NCBI GenBank assembly: GCA_012032345.1
Contig: JAAUQI010000008.1
Span: forward strand, 60,291-112,435
From: Leptolyngbyaceae cyanobacterium RM1_1_2
Lineage (GTDB): Bacteria > Cyanobacteriota > Cyanobacteriia > Phormidesmidales > Phormidesmidaceae
Direction of reading: 5' to 3'
Length of the DNA stretch: 52,145 nt
Shown: piece by piece, positions 1-8,281 of the stretch
Numbering within the stretch: position 1 is the stretch's first letter
Layout of the letters: each line of letters begins with the position of its first letter
The notes under the pieces: model-generated
Told to the model about the DNA's origin: nothing
The model's database searches: none
What the model saw: only the letters and a program-made list of their open reading frames with translations
Program-made: the position numbers and the translations under genes

Positions 1-335
1 CACTACGTATCCACGAGTTTACGCCTATTGATGAAGCAGAATCGGCCAGAGCCATGTTGGAGCCGCTGGGCTTTGTGCAGGAAGTGATTGTGAATACGGC
101 CCAGGGCAATTCTCTAAATCTGGTTGTTGATTCCCAATCAGATGCTTTGCTCAGCGTTCAGCAAGCGCTCAAACAGGCAAACATCCCTATTTTTGGCATT
201 TCTCAGGCCCGTCCCAGCCTCGACGATGTGTATCTAGCCGCCACGGGACGAAATTTGATTGATGCTGAGCTAGCTGCCTTAGACAGCCGCGATCTCAAGG
301 CCGAACGCAAACAGCAGATGAAAGGAATTTCTTAA
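1..335 (+). CDS. ABC transporter ATP-binding protein, C-terminal end (partial at window edge)
   Basis: The reading frame is open from base 3, so the gene begins before the window. The visible ~110 residues lie after the nucleotide-binding motifs and resemble the DUF4162-type tail of DrrA/CcmA-like drug-export ATPases, including a segment ending in LDDVYLAATGR. That tail is typical of ATPases paired with ABC-2 permeases. The ABC-2 permease gene starts 73 bp downstream on the same strand, so the two probably form one exporter operon. Walker A, Walker B and the signature motif are outside the window. The substrate cannot be told. Confidence 0.8.
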   Translation, partial: LRIHEFTPIDEAESARAMLEPLGFVQEVIVNTAQGNSLNLVVDSQSDALLSVQQALKQANIPIFGISQARPSLDDVYLAATGRNLIDAELAALDSRDLKAERKQQMKGIS

Positions 336-408
336 TCTTGTCTATTGTCGCCGTATTGTAACCAGACATGGCGTTAACCCTAGTTGCGAATGAGTTGCCA
401 GAAATTTT

Positions 409-1353
409 ATGAGTAGTACTATCACCCCTGCTAAAAACCGCCAAGATTCTGAGACTGCCAGTGCTGTAGACTCTTTTTCAAGCCCTGAGCTACTCCAGTG
501 GAAAGCCACTGCGATCGCTGCCGAGCAGGCTTTACCCGGCCTGTTCTCAGGTGAATTTGTTCAAGAAACCCTAGCGCTGACCCAACGGCTGTTTATTCAG
601 CTCCAGCGCCGTCCCTCAACCCTAATTGCCGGGATTATCCAGCCGCTGATGTGGCTGATTTTATTTGGGGCACTGTTTCAAAATATTCCCGAGGGTCTGT
701 TTGGCGAAAGCCAGAACTACGGGCAGTTTTTAGGGGCAGGCATCATTGTCTTCACGGCTTTTGCGGGTGCCTTAAATGCTGGACTGCCGGTGATGTTCGA
801 CCGTGAGTTTGGCTTTCTCAACCGCCTGCTGGTGGCCCCCTTGGCCTCTCGCTTTTCGATTGTGGTGGCTTCTGCTTTGTTTATTGCTGCCATGAGCTTT
901 GTCCAAACCGCCTCAATTGTGGGCGTGAGCGCTTTTCTGGGGGCGGGACTACCCTCAGTGTCGGGGCTGGCACTGATGGCGCTGATTGTGTTTACGCTGG
1001 TGCTGGGCGTCACGGCTCTGAGTTTGGGCTTAGCCTTTGCCCTACCGGGACACATTGAACTCATTGCCGTTATTTTTGTCACTAATCTGCCTCTGCTGTT
1101 CTCCAGCACGGCGCTGGTGCCGATTTCTTTTATGCCCCGCTGGCTCCAGGTAGTCGCCAGCCTCAACCCGCTGAGCTACGCGATCGAGCCGATTCGCTAT
1201 CTCTATCTGCATGAGCGCTGGAGCTTGGATAGCCCTGTACTCCAGGCTCCTTGGGGTAGTGTTAGCCTGGGGGCTTCCCTGGCTGTTTTGGTTGGCTTTA
1301 GCGCGATCGCCCTGGTGCTGATTCAGCCTTTGCTGAGGCGTCGCATTGCCTAG
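409..1353 (+). CDS. ABC-2 type transporter permease
   Basis: 314 residues. A soluble N-terminal stretch of about 75 residues is followed by about six hydrophobic segments, the first around PLMWLILFGALFQ. This is the layout of DrrB/Ycf38-type ABC-2 permeases, the membrane half of multidrug or lipid exporters. An LNPLSYAIEPIRYL motif near residue 257 is characteristic of the family. It follows the ATPase on the same strand, so ATPase and permease likely assemble in the plasma membrane. The start is the ATG at 409, which gives the full family length. The transported compound is unknown. Confidence 0.85.
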   Translation: MSSTITPAKNRQDSETASAVDSFSSPELLQWKATAIAAEQALPGLFSGEFVQETLALTQRLFIQLQRRPSTLIAGIIQPLMWLILFGALFQNIPEGLFGESQNYGQFLGAGIIVFTAFAGALNAGLPVMFDREFGFLNRLLVAPLASRFSIVVASALFIAAMSFVQTASIVGVSAFLGAGLPSVSGLALMALIVFTLVLGVTALSLGLAFALPGHIELIAVIFVTNLPLLFSSTALVPISFMPRWLQVVASLNPLSYAIEPIRYLYLHERWSLDSPVLQAPWGSVSLGASLAVLVGFSAIALVLIQPLLRRRIA

Positions 1354-1487
1354 CAGCTCAGTCACTTCTCTAGCTTCCCCCTGGGCTTGGGAGCTATTTG
1401 GGGCTGAGAAACGTCACAATTTTGTAGGATCTTGTCCGGGCCGGGTTGGATCGCTTAAGATTTTGTTGAAAAGATGAGGCGCGCTCA

Positions 1488-1889
1488 ATGTCACTTTTTC
1501 GCTCAAAACTTGCCCTAGGGCTGACGGGACTGCTAGCAGGTTTGGGGGTCGCAGCGTTAGCGCCGGGTGCGATCGCCCAAAATTCTGAACCTGAACAAAA
1601 TGTGCAGAATACCGTTGAACAAAACGTTCAAAATACTGCAGATCCTCTAGAAGGATTTAATACCCGCGATGACGGTAACGATCCGTTCTCAGATAATTCT
1701 CTAGACCCGCTGGATATCATCCACCGGGTTAACCGCAGCAGCGGCCTCAGTACAGAAGAATATCGTCAGCGCCAGCAGCAAAGCATTAACACTGAAGCCT
1801 CCAGCTTTCGGCAGCAGCAGCTCAATATTCTGGGTGAGCAGCCGCTGAGACTACAGTTTGAAGCAGTACCTGAAACCGCTGAAAACTAG
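1488..1889 (+). CDS. Small secreted protein of unknown function
   Basis: 133 residues. The N-terminus is a classical signal peptide: basic SKL, then a hydrophobic leucine/alanine/glycine core, with likely cleavage after PGAIA near residue 30. The mature part is acidic and rich in Gln and Asn. It starts with an imperfect duplication of EQNVQNT and contains no enzyme motif that I recognise. It sits alone between the ABC permease (same strand) and the decayed metal ATPase (opposite strand). Export to periplasm or thylakoid lumen is inferred from the signal peptide only. Confidence 0.7.
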   Translation: MSLFRSKLALGLTGLLAGLGVAALAPGAIAQNSEPEQNVQNTVEQNVQNTADPLEGFNTRDDGNDPFSDNSLDPLDIIHRVNRSSGLSTEEYRQRQQQSINTEASSFRQQQLNILGEQPLRLQFEAVPETAEN

Positions 1890-1958
1890 CTGCTGTCGCA
1901 GCAGGTGACTGGATAAGCCGTCACAGCAGTCGCAAGTTGCTACTTTAAAGAACGCTCT

Positions 1959-3223
1959 CTATTTTAAAACCTGTGTGGCATTAAAAATTGCCAATAATGC
2001 TACACCGACATCAGCAAAGACGGCTTCCCACATCGTTGCCATACCAAAAATGCCCAAAACAATAAATACGGCTTTAATCGTCATGGCAAAAATGATGTTT
2101 TGCTAGACAATAGAGCGAGTTTTCCGGGCGACCTGAATGGCTTCTACCACTTTAGAGGGTGCATCAGTCATGATCACAACGTCAGCCGTTTCGATCGCTG
2201 CATCTGATCCGAGTCCTCCCATTGCCATTCCAACGTCGGCTCTCGCAATCACTGGAGAATCATTAATTCCGTCTCCCACAAAGCCAACCTTACCGTTCCA
2301 CTTTGGATTTTGCAGTAATCGCTCTACCGCAGTCACTTTATCTTCCGGCAATAGTTCTGCTTGATACTCGTCTACACCCAATGCTTGAGCAACTCGCCGC
2401 GCAATAGCTTTAGAATCGCCCGTCAGCATCACAATGTTTTCCACGCCCAATGCCTTTACGGATTGCAGCCCGTTTACGGTTTTGAGGGTTGCAGAGTCGG
2501 AGCGAACTTCGAGCAGAGCAGAGATCGAAGAACGGGATCGGCTCACTGCGGCTTCCTGGAAGGTTTCACCCACTTTGAAGAACAGCATTACCCCTACCGC
2601 TTCAGGCAGCTGGTGAATGGCGATCGCGCCCAAAGTGGCGATCGTCATTAAAAGTTTTCATCGAATACCTGCCCTTTGAGAACATTGCGCCTTGCATTAG
2701 TCAAAACGCCCCAGCCACTCAGCAAGTAGGCCGATAGGAAAACCGCATATTCCGCGATCGAGAACGGAGTATTATGTAGCGTTTCCTCAAAGATAGAACC
2801 CAAGACAAACAGTACAACAACGACCCCAATTAGAAGCTCTTCCTGCTTCTAATTAAGTTTGCCACCGCTACGACTAGGGTTGTGCCCATCCTCCTCATGA
2901 CGATGCTCTTGGTAACGATGTGCATGTCCGTTGTGATGATTATGTCCATCTCTATGATCAGGGTCATCATTGTTTTGGGCGAAAGCTTTTGGTTTGTCGG
3001 TGACGATGTTGTAGCCCAGCGAGACAACGCGATCGCCGATCGCTTTTTCACCAATCTGCTGGGGGTCATAAGAGACGGTCATTCGTTCCGTTGCCACATC
3101 AACAGCTACCTCAGCCACCCCTATCAGTTTTTGCAGGGCGGTTTCGATCTTGATCTCACAGCTTGAACAGTCCATGCCGCCAATCTGCATCTGTTGGGTT
3201 TTGAGCGCAGCGGTTTGAGCCAT
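1959..3223 (-). pseudogene. Decayed P1B-type Zn/Cd-translocating ATPase (ZiaA/ZntA/CadA-like)
   Basis: Reading down the minus strand from 3223 there is a heavy-metal-binding domain with GMDCSSC and a His-rich linker. An in-frame TAG follows at 2849-2851. The same frame continues through the first membrane helices to about 2653, where one base missing from an A run (T run on the coding strand) shifts the frame. The next segment, from 2648, resumes at MTIATLGAIAIHQLPEA and then jumps from the actuator region (ISALLEVR) directly to the hinge (VMLTGDS, GDGINDSP). The phosphorylation site DKTGT and hundreds of residues are gone. A premature TAG lies at 2101-2103, and the final membrane part reads on to 1959. 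The remains are about 1.27 kb, where intact genes are about 2.1 kb. It cannot encode a working pump. Confidence 0.9.
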
Positions 3224-3281
3224 AACTATTTCATGATGCCGTTAAACAGCAATATTTCTGACACTTTAGCATGATTCCTGA

Positions 3282-3307
3282 AACGTATGAACACTTGCTC
3301 ACATGTT
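3282..3307. promoter_or_regulatory. SmtB/ZiaR-type operator (12-2-12 inverted repeat)
   Basis: Two 12-base half-sites, AACGTATGAACA and TGCTCACATGTT, are separated by CT. Nine of twelve positions are complementary. The core TGAACA-CT-TGCTCA fits the 12-2-12 operators bound by SmtB-family Zn/Cd sensors. It lies between the divergent ATPase and repressor pseudogenes, exactly where such operators sit. Binding is inferred from similarity and position. Confidence 0.7.
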
Positions 3308-3308
3308 A

Positions 3309-3323
3309 GAATGAGAATCATTC
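3309..3323. promoter_or_regulatory. Palindrome GAATGA-GAA-TCATTC, Fur-box-like
   Basis: This is a perfect 6-3-6 palindrome immediately right of the SmtB-type operator. The core AATGAnAATCATT resembles the centre of the Fur/Zur consensus; the outer bases do not fit. It could be a second regulator site or part of the repressor promoter. Confidence 0.35.
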
Positions 3324-3372
3324 CCCTTGTTCTGAATTTGTATTCTGCTCTCAGCCACTAACTCCAGCTTCT

Positions 3373-3773
3373 ATGAGTAAACAGTCGTCATCAAAACCCC
3401 AGTCTTTCCAATCTAAAGATGCACCTAGTTGCGATGCTCCTCTTGTTCATCTAAAGCAAGTCCGTCAGGTAAAACTAGAGATCATCTCTGTAGATAAGGC
3501 GCAACAGATGGCAGAGTTTTTTAATGCCTTGGCTGTCCAAGTCGTTTGCGGCTGATGTCTGCGCTAACGGATCGAGAACTATGTGTCTGTGACTTAGCTG
3601 CTGCTGTGAAGGCTAGCGAGTCTGCGGTATCACACCAATTACGAATTCTGCGATCGCAACGCTTAGTGAAATATCGACGACAAGAGCGTAATGTTTATTA
3701 CAGTTTGACTGATCACCATATCGTCAGCCTCTATCAGGAGGTCTCAGAACATTTGAAGGAGACAAAGGACTAA
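3373..3773 (+). pseudogene. SmtB/ArsR-family metal-sensing repressor, frameshifted
   Basis: Joined over one lost base the product would be about 133 residues. The N-terminus reads to AEFFNALA. A base is then missing near 3534-3536, where the family has ALADPSRLRLM, and the reading frame runs into TGA at 3553. The other frame continues with the winged-helix part: [19 protein letters not shown], the recognition helix [10 protein letters not shown], and YYSLTDHH carrying the alpha-5 metal ligands. The ELCVCDL motif is typical of cyanobacterial ZiaR/BxmR/SmtB sensors. It is divergent from the decayed metal ATPase and shares its operator. The lesion is not in a homopolymer, so true loss is plausible. 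Confidence 0.85.
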
Positions 3774-3806
3774 ACGCAAGCGGAGGATATTTTTCCCAGA
3801 CGGTGT

Positions 3807-4397
3807 CTAGGGATAGGCTCTAGATTCGACGGTAAACAGAGGAATGTCCTCAAGTTCATCTGGCGTTAGCGCATACTGTTCACAAACCAGGCTCAGACGA
3901 TTTCCGGTTGTTTTCATGGGGTTGATAGAATGGGTTAAATCACCCTGAAAGAAAACCAGGGAATTAGCCTGAGGCGTAATTTTGCCGACGTGTCGTTTTC
4001 CCGATTTAAGCATCAATTCGCCTCCGCTCATAGCCGTAGGCACCTGCACGTAGAGTACGCTGACTAAAAATGGCGGCTCAACCGTCTTGCAGTACGATCG
4101 CAGAGACCGATCGATATGAGGATCAACCCGAGAGCCTGCTGTTAACAGTAAGGGATTTAGATAAAAAGCGTTACAGTCAGGCTGGAGGGCAATTTCTAAA
4201 TAAGGTTTTAAGAACGGAAAGTTTTGTTCAACCAAGGATAGGCCATCGCGCTGAAAAACAACTGAAAATCCCTTGGTTTGAACAAAATCCCGGTTGAGGT
4301 TGTTAGCAGTGAAGTAAGCACTAGAATTGACTTTTTGCCACAGCTTGCTGAGGTAGCGATCGGATAGGACGTTGGTTTGAAGCTGATAGTATTTCAC
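3807..4397 (-). CDS. 2OG-Fe(II) oxygenase superfamily protein
   Basis: 196 residues. The double-stranded beta-helix iron site is visible as H-x-D in DPHIDRS (about residue 94), the distal His in LTHSI (about 156) and the 2-oxoglutarate-binding Arg in GNRLSLV. Small oxygenases of this kind hydroxylate amino acids, peptides or small molecules using 2-oxoglutarate and O2. The substrate is unknown. It stands alone, facing the repressor pseudogene tail to tail. The start at 4397 gives a normal family N-terminus. Confidence 0.8.
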   Translation of the reverse strand: MKYYQLQTNVLSDRYLSKLWQKVNSSAYFTANNLNRDFVQTKGFSVVFQRDGLSLVEQNFPFLKPYLEIALQPDCNAFYLNPLLLTAGSRVDPHIDRSLRSYCKTVEPPFLVSVLYVQVPTAMSGGELMLKSGKRHVGKITPQANSLVFFQGDLTHSINPMKTTGNRLSLVCEQYALTPDELEDIPLFTVESRAYP

Positions 4398-4459
4398 CTT
4401 TAGCCATCACTAAAACTGCCGCAAACAAACTGGGTCATCACAGCCGCTCAGTCGGAACG

Positions 4460-4669
4460 TTAAACCACGCCCCCGCTGCTACCCAGTTTCCGCTTGAGGA
4501 TTTCTTCCATTGCTTTCAAGTCCTCATCAGTTTGAGGGAACGGGTAGATTGGACTATTGGGATTACCCATTCTAATCAAAGCCTCAATTGCCTCATCATC
4601 ATCACGATGCGTCAGGATGTGTGCTCTCAGTTCTTGGCAAGACATTTGGCTAAAGTTAGGTTTCGTCAT
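4460..4669 (-). CDS. DUF6887 family small protein
   Basis: 69 residues, beginning MTKPNFSQMSCQELRAHIL, with the conserved pattern THRDDDEAIEALIRM. This matches my memory of the cyanobacterial DUF6887 family, which usually follows a DUF6888 gene with overlap. Here too the remains of the partner end inside the start of this gene. The function is unknown. The two-gene, overlapping, accessory nature suggests a toxin-antitoxin-like unit, but that is speculation. Confidence 0.65.
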   Translation of the reverse strand: MTKPNFSQMSCQELRAHILTHRDDDEAIEALIRMGNPNSPIYPFPQTDEDLKAMEEILKRKLGSSGGVV

Positions 4670-4847
4670 TGTTAAACCTCCATTGTCCGCTTGAGAGAAC
4701 TAGGACTTCCAGACTCTCGGTTACACCAGCAAGGATGAACACCATCTTGGTATTTAGGTTGTACCGAAACACATGAACGGGCTAATACCCATTTGAGAGC
4801 AGTTGGCACGCTCTAACGCAGGCGAAAGCCTGTTCTGCGGTAGGTAT
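4656..4847 (-). pseudogene. DUF6888 family partner gene, start lost and nonsense mutation
   Basis: In one continuous minus-strand frame the segment reads PTAEQAFACVRACQLLSNGY, then a TAG at 4782-4784, then PVHVFRYNLNTKMVFILAG, and ends at 4656 overlapping the DUF6887 start by 14 bases. The layout, about 63 codons, is that of DUF6888 proteins. The expected initiator is ATA at 4847, not ATG. Two independent lesions make a functional product unlikely unless translation restarts internally. Confidence 0.6.
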
Positions 4848-5153
4848 ATAATGACACCTATATAATAGCAAGTGATACCATACTGTAAAAAGTGTACGGT
4901 CTTGAAGGTAGCCAATTCAGCAGTTCCCAGTATGGGAATAGTTCTCGCGGTTGAAGTAGAAGTACTTCAGAGGTCAAAATCATCGTTTTGCAACCCTGAA
5001 GTGTGCTCTATAGACAAAATCATCGTTTTCAAACCCTTAGAAAATCCATAATGAGAATTACTACAGGCTTTAAACAGGTCGGTCTTCGCGGCCAGAGACT
5101 TGTTAAGCTGTAAAGCCGCGATCGCCCTGCTAAACCTAGCGCCAACGTCGAGT
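4848..5153. other. Intergenic region
   Basis: No gene is recognised. It carries a short direct repeat (4975-5037) and the upstream region of the FAD dehydrogenase. A sequence resembling a coding start at 5100 is in frame with that gene but lacks family similarity before 5154. Confidence 0.4.
4975..5037 (+). repeat. Two 23-bp direct repeats, 40-bp period
   Basis: Copies at 4975-4997 and 5015-5037 share CAAAATCATCGTTTT followed by nearly identical CAACCCT/AAACCCT (21 of 23 positions). Only two copies exist, so it is not a CRISPR array. The role is unknown. It lies 120-180 bp before the FAD dehydrogenase gene. Confidence 0.6.
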
Positions 5154-6760
5154 ATGATACGTCTTAGCGAAATCAAACTGCCGCTGGATCACGCTGAACC
5201 TGCCCTGCAAGAAGCCATTCTTGAAAAGCTGCGGATTTCGGCCTCTGAGCTGACTGGCTACACCATTTTTAAGCGCAGCTACGATGCTCGTAAGAAGAGC
5301 AACATCATTTTGGTGTACATCGTTGATGTCAAAACGCCTAAAGAAAAGGCTCTGATTCAACAGTTCAAAAAAGACCCCCATGTGACGCTAGCGCCAGACA
5401 TGGCCTACCACCCGGTTACTCAGGCACCCAAAGACTTTGGCGATCGCCCCATTGTCATCGGCACGGGGCCGTGCGGCATGTTTGCGGGGCTGCTCCTGGC
5501 ACAGATGGGGTTTCGGCCAATTTTGCTGGAGCGGGGCAAATCGGTGCGCGATCGCAGCGTTGACACCTTTGGGTTTTGGCTCAAAAAGCGACTCAACCCC
5601 GAATCAAACGCCCAGTTTGGCGAAGGGGGAGCGGGTACCTTTTCTGATGGCAAACTCTACAGCCAGGTTAGAGACCCCAAGCACTATGGCCGCAAGGTGC
5701 TGAGCGAGCTGGTTAACGCGGGAGCTGCTCCAGAAATTCTCTACATCAATAAACCTCATATCGGCACCTATCGCCTAGTCAAAATTGTGCAAAATTTGCG
5801 GGCTACTATTGAGCAGCTAGGCGGCGAAATCCGGTTTCAGTGCTGTGTCGAAGATATTGATATCGATGGCGCTCAGGTGCGCGGTGTCAGGCTAGACAGT
5901 GGAGAATATATTGCCAGCAGTCAGGTAGTCCTGGCAGTAGGTCATAGCGCCCGCGATACGTTTCAAATGCTCTGGGATCGCGGCGTCTATATCGAACCCA
6001 AACCCTTTTCTATTGGCTTTCGCATTGAGCATCCCCAATCGCTGATCGATCAATCTCGCTTTGGTGCTCAGGCAGGCCATACCCGCTTAGGTTCCGCTGA
6101 CTATAAGCTAGTACATCACTGTGAAAATGGCCGCACTGTCTATAGCTTTTGCATGTGTCCTGGGGGCAAGGTCGTGGCGGCGGCGTCAGAACCGGGCAGA
6201 TTGGTCACCAACGGCATGAGCGAATATGCTCGAGATGAGTCCAATGCTAACAGCGCCATTGTGGTAGGCATTACCCCAGAAGATTATCCCGACGGCCCTT
6301 TAGCTGGCGTTGCCCTACAGCGATCTTTAGAAGAACGAGCCTTTGAGCTAGGTGGGGGCACCTATGAGGCCCCCGCGCAGCTAGTCGGAGACTTTCTCGC
6401 CGATCGACCCTCTACTGCCTTCGGCCAGGTGTATCCGTCCTATAAGCCGGGGGTGACCTTGGGTAGCTTAAGTTCGAGTTTGCCAGACTACGCGATCGCG
6501 GCGATTCGAGAAGCGATTCCGGTCTTTGATCAAAGATTCGTGGGTTTGCGATGGAGGAGGCTATTTTGACTGGCATAGAAACCAGAACCTCATCGCCTAT
6601 CCGCATCAAACGTAATCAGCATTATCAAAGTCTAAATACGGTAGGGCTTTATCCGGCAGGCGAAGGGGCTGGATATGCGGGGGGAATTTTGTCTGCCGGA
6701 ATCGACGGTATCAGGGTGGCCGAGGCTGTCGCCTTGAGCATCGTAGCAGGGCGAGTTTAG
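5154..6760 (+). CDS. FAD-dependent dehydrogenase (COG2509-like), split by a 1-bp frameshift
   Basis: About 535 residues if one base near 6532-6535 is restored. The FAD-binding Rossmann motif is visible as VIGTGPCGMFAGLLLA (about residue 100), then LLERGKSVRDR, a GEGGAGTFSDGKL segment, and the C-terminal FAD motif NTVGLYPAGEGAGYAGGI after the break. The first frame ends at 6569 with a family-foreign tail, RFVGLRWRRLF. The other frame resumes IRGFAMEEAIL, matching the expected continuation. One A lost from an AAAA run explains it. The start is the ATG at 5154 (MIRLSEIKLPLDH), because upstream codons lack homology. Family members are flavoproteins of uncertain substrate. Sequencing error is as likely as true inactivation. 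Confidence 0.85.
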
Positions 6761-7064
6761 AAGCACTTATGCGGCTAAATCTATGCTGATGGTGATAATT
6801 GGGTATTCCTAACTATGGCGATCGCATAGTTAGGACATTTTCAGAGTGCCAGACTTGCTCTACGAGACACTCGACGTGTCTTAACTAGAATGTCCACAGC
6901 TACAAACGTCGCTCTGGCTCGCTGAAAGCATTGACATGCCGTTTTTGATAGGATTGGTCAGATAGAACTATCTGCTTGCAGCTCAACTGACCGCTCAGCC
7001 TCAACATCAGACTGATCAAATAGACTCAAATAATCTCTTTCTCAATGACGCATTTTCTAACTAC
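6761..7064. other. Gene-poor stretch with one HIP1-centred palindrome
   Basis: No convincing gene is seen. The region contains the palindrome at 6808-6834. A minor frame open from about 6972 leads into the small membrane protein at 7065. Confidence 0.4.
6808..6834. repeat. 27-bp palindrome centred on a HIP1 site
   Basis: Arms CCTAACTATG and CATAGTTAGG are perfectly complementary (10 bp) around GCGATCG. It lies 48 bp after the FAD dehydrogenase stop. No T run follows, so it is a weak candidate for an intrinsic terminator. Confidence 0.7.
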
Positions 7065-7268
7065 GTGGTTTTTGTTTTGGTGGTTTTTGCTGCCATAATT
7101 GGATGGCTAATCGTGAATTTTCTTTCCCGAAAACGACCACAGATTATAGAAGTTATAAGAAAAGAACAGGTATCTTTACTAAAGATAGATTCTCAAGTTG
7201 AGAAGGACATTAAATTAGAATATAAGGGTAGATCAATTAACTCTTTTCAGGGGAGCATCTTTTTTTGA
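7065..7268 (+). CDS. Possible small single-span membrane protein
   Basis: 67 residues from a GTG start: a hydrophobic segment (VFVLVVFAAIIGWLIVNFL) followed by a basic, Lys/Arg-rich cytoplasmic tail. No homologue is recognised. The frame is open further upstream to about 6972 with no ATG, so the start is uncertain or the gene is a remnant. The surrounding DNA is gene-poor. Confidence 0.3.
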   Translation: MVFVLVVFAAIIGWLIVNFLSRKRPQIIEVIRKEQVSLLKIDSQVEKDIKLEYKGRSINSFQGSIFF

Positions 7269-7501
7269 TCAAATAAAGTATGAGAAAGATTTAGAAGATG
7301 GTTTTGCCAAAGCTTTCTCCGGGGGGTGATACAATTTTGCCTATGGATTAGAAAAATCGTTAACGATTGTAGTAAAGGGGTTTATCAGGTAGAGGTGCGC
7401 TAAAAATTTTCCCAAAGCTTATTAGGTCAGGGCGCAAGCTCAATAATCCGCTTACACACCGAAGTAATTTTCAATAGATGAAGAGTTGTTGGAGCAGGCT
7501 G

Positions 7502-7744
7502 ATGACGTTGCAGGAATTACAAAGTCAGGCATTGCAGTTGCCGATTAGCGATCGCTGGCGCTTAGTCCAGTCATTGTTGAGTTCCATTCAACAAGAAACG
7601 TTAGTGTTTAGCTCCCCAACCCCAAGTGTAAATTCGTTTGCTAGTCTCGCCCCCTGGACTCAAAGCTTAATCGGTGTGATGCAGTTAAATGCAGAAAATC
7701 CTCCAGATATTTATGTGGATTATCTGGAGGAGAAATATAGTTGA
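7502..7744 (+). CDS. Antitoxin-like protein of a PIN toxin pair
   Basis: 80 residues from the ATG at 7502 (MTLQELQSQALQLPISDRW). An in-frame ATG eight codons earlier gives an unnatural leader. The helical N-terminus with LPISDRWRLVQSLL resembles small cyanobacterial antitoxins that precede PIN-domain genes. The C-terminal half would wrap the toxin. Its TGA stop overlaps the TTG start of the toxin gene, as expected for translational coupling. Regulation is probably autorepression by the complex, as in VapBC systems. Confidence 0.65.
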   Translation: MTLQELQSQALQLPISDRWRLVQSLLSSIQQETLVFSSPTPSVNSFASLAPWTQSLIGVMQLNAENPPDIYVDYLEEKYS

Positions 7745-8157
7745 GGCAAGTATTATTTGACAGTGACGTTTTGATCGATGTTCTAGCTCAACGTCAACCA
7801 TTTGTTACAGCATCCGCCCAAGCATTAAACAGGGCGACACAGCCAAAGGTGCAAGGGTTCGTCTCAGGTCATGCTGTGACAAATATTTTTTATATTTTGC
7901 GTCGTCAGGTTGGCAGCGAAACAGCACGAGAGCTTGTATCAAGGTTATTACAGCACCTTCAAGTTGCCAGCATTACAGACGAGGTTATTCGGGCTGGATT
8001 GCAAAGCTCTATTACGGACTTTGAAGACGCTGTGACAAGTGAAGCTGCAAATGCCGCAGGAGCAGAAGTTATTGTGACCCGAGATACACCTGATTTTGCT
8101 GCTTCAGTCATCCCCGTAGTATTACCAGAAGAGTTTTTGGCGATGCCGTTGGAGTAA
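7741..8157 (+). CDS. PIN-domain ribonuclease toxin (VapC-like)
   Basis: 138 residues with a TTG start that overlaps the antitoxin stop. PIN acidic residues are visible: D in FDSDVLIDVL (about residues 7-9), E in the SGHAVTNIFYILRR helix region, D in SSITDFEDAV and D in VIVTRDTPDF. These coordinate Mg2+/Mn2+ in VapC-type RNases. The pair is followed within 18 bp by an attC-like repeat in the same orientation, which is how a cassette-borne toxin-antitoxin unit would look. Confidence 0.8.
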   Translation: MRQVLFDSDVLIDVLAQRQPFVTASAQALNRATQPKVQGFVSGHAVTNIFYILRRQVGSETARELVSRLLQHLQVASITDEVIRAGLQSSITDFEDAVTSEAANAAGAEVIVTRDTPDFAASVIPVVLPEEFLAMPLE

Positions 8158-8175
8158 GTGCTTGATGGCGCTGCA

Positions 8176-8256
8176 TAACAAGTCGCTGCACCGGAACGCC
8201 GAGATATGGTCGGTTGAGTTGCCAAAGTTATCTGCGGCGGGTGATTAGGAACGTTA
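8176..8256 (+). repeat. attC-like repeat, copy 1 (81 bp)
   Basis: It starts TAACAAGTCGCTGCACC and ends GGGTGATTAGGAACGTTA. Its ends are partly complementary, and internally it shares the block CACCCGCCGCAGATAACTTTGG (read on the minus strand) with copy 3, interrupted here only by strand choice. Size, TAAC/GTTA termini and a position 18 bp after the PIN toxin stop resemble integron attC sites. Copies 2 and 3 lie at 39838 and 42002. Confidence 0.6.
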
Positions 8257-8281
8257 TCAGCTAGAGGCGATCGCCCCAAAC

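Noticed and set aside
1042..1365. Minus-strand frames opposite the ABC permease
   Set aside because: Shadows of a well supported membrane-protein gene.
4975..5037. Possible CRISPR array
   Set aside because: Only two 23-bp units with a 17-bp gap, no further repeats and no cas genes.
7308..7345. GCCAAAGCTTTCTCCGGGGG plus GTGATAC resembles part of the attC-like repeat
   Set aside because: Only about 24 bp match and neither TAAC/GTTA end is present; too short to call a fourth copy.
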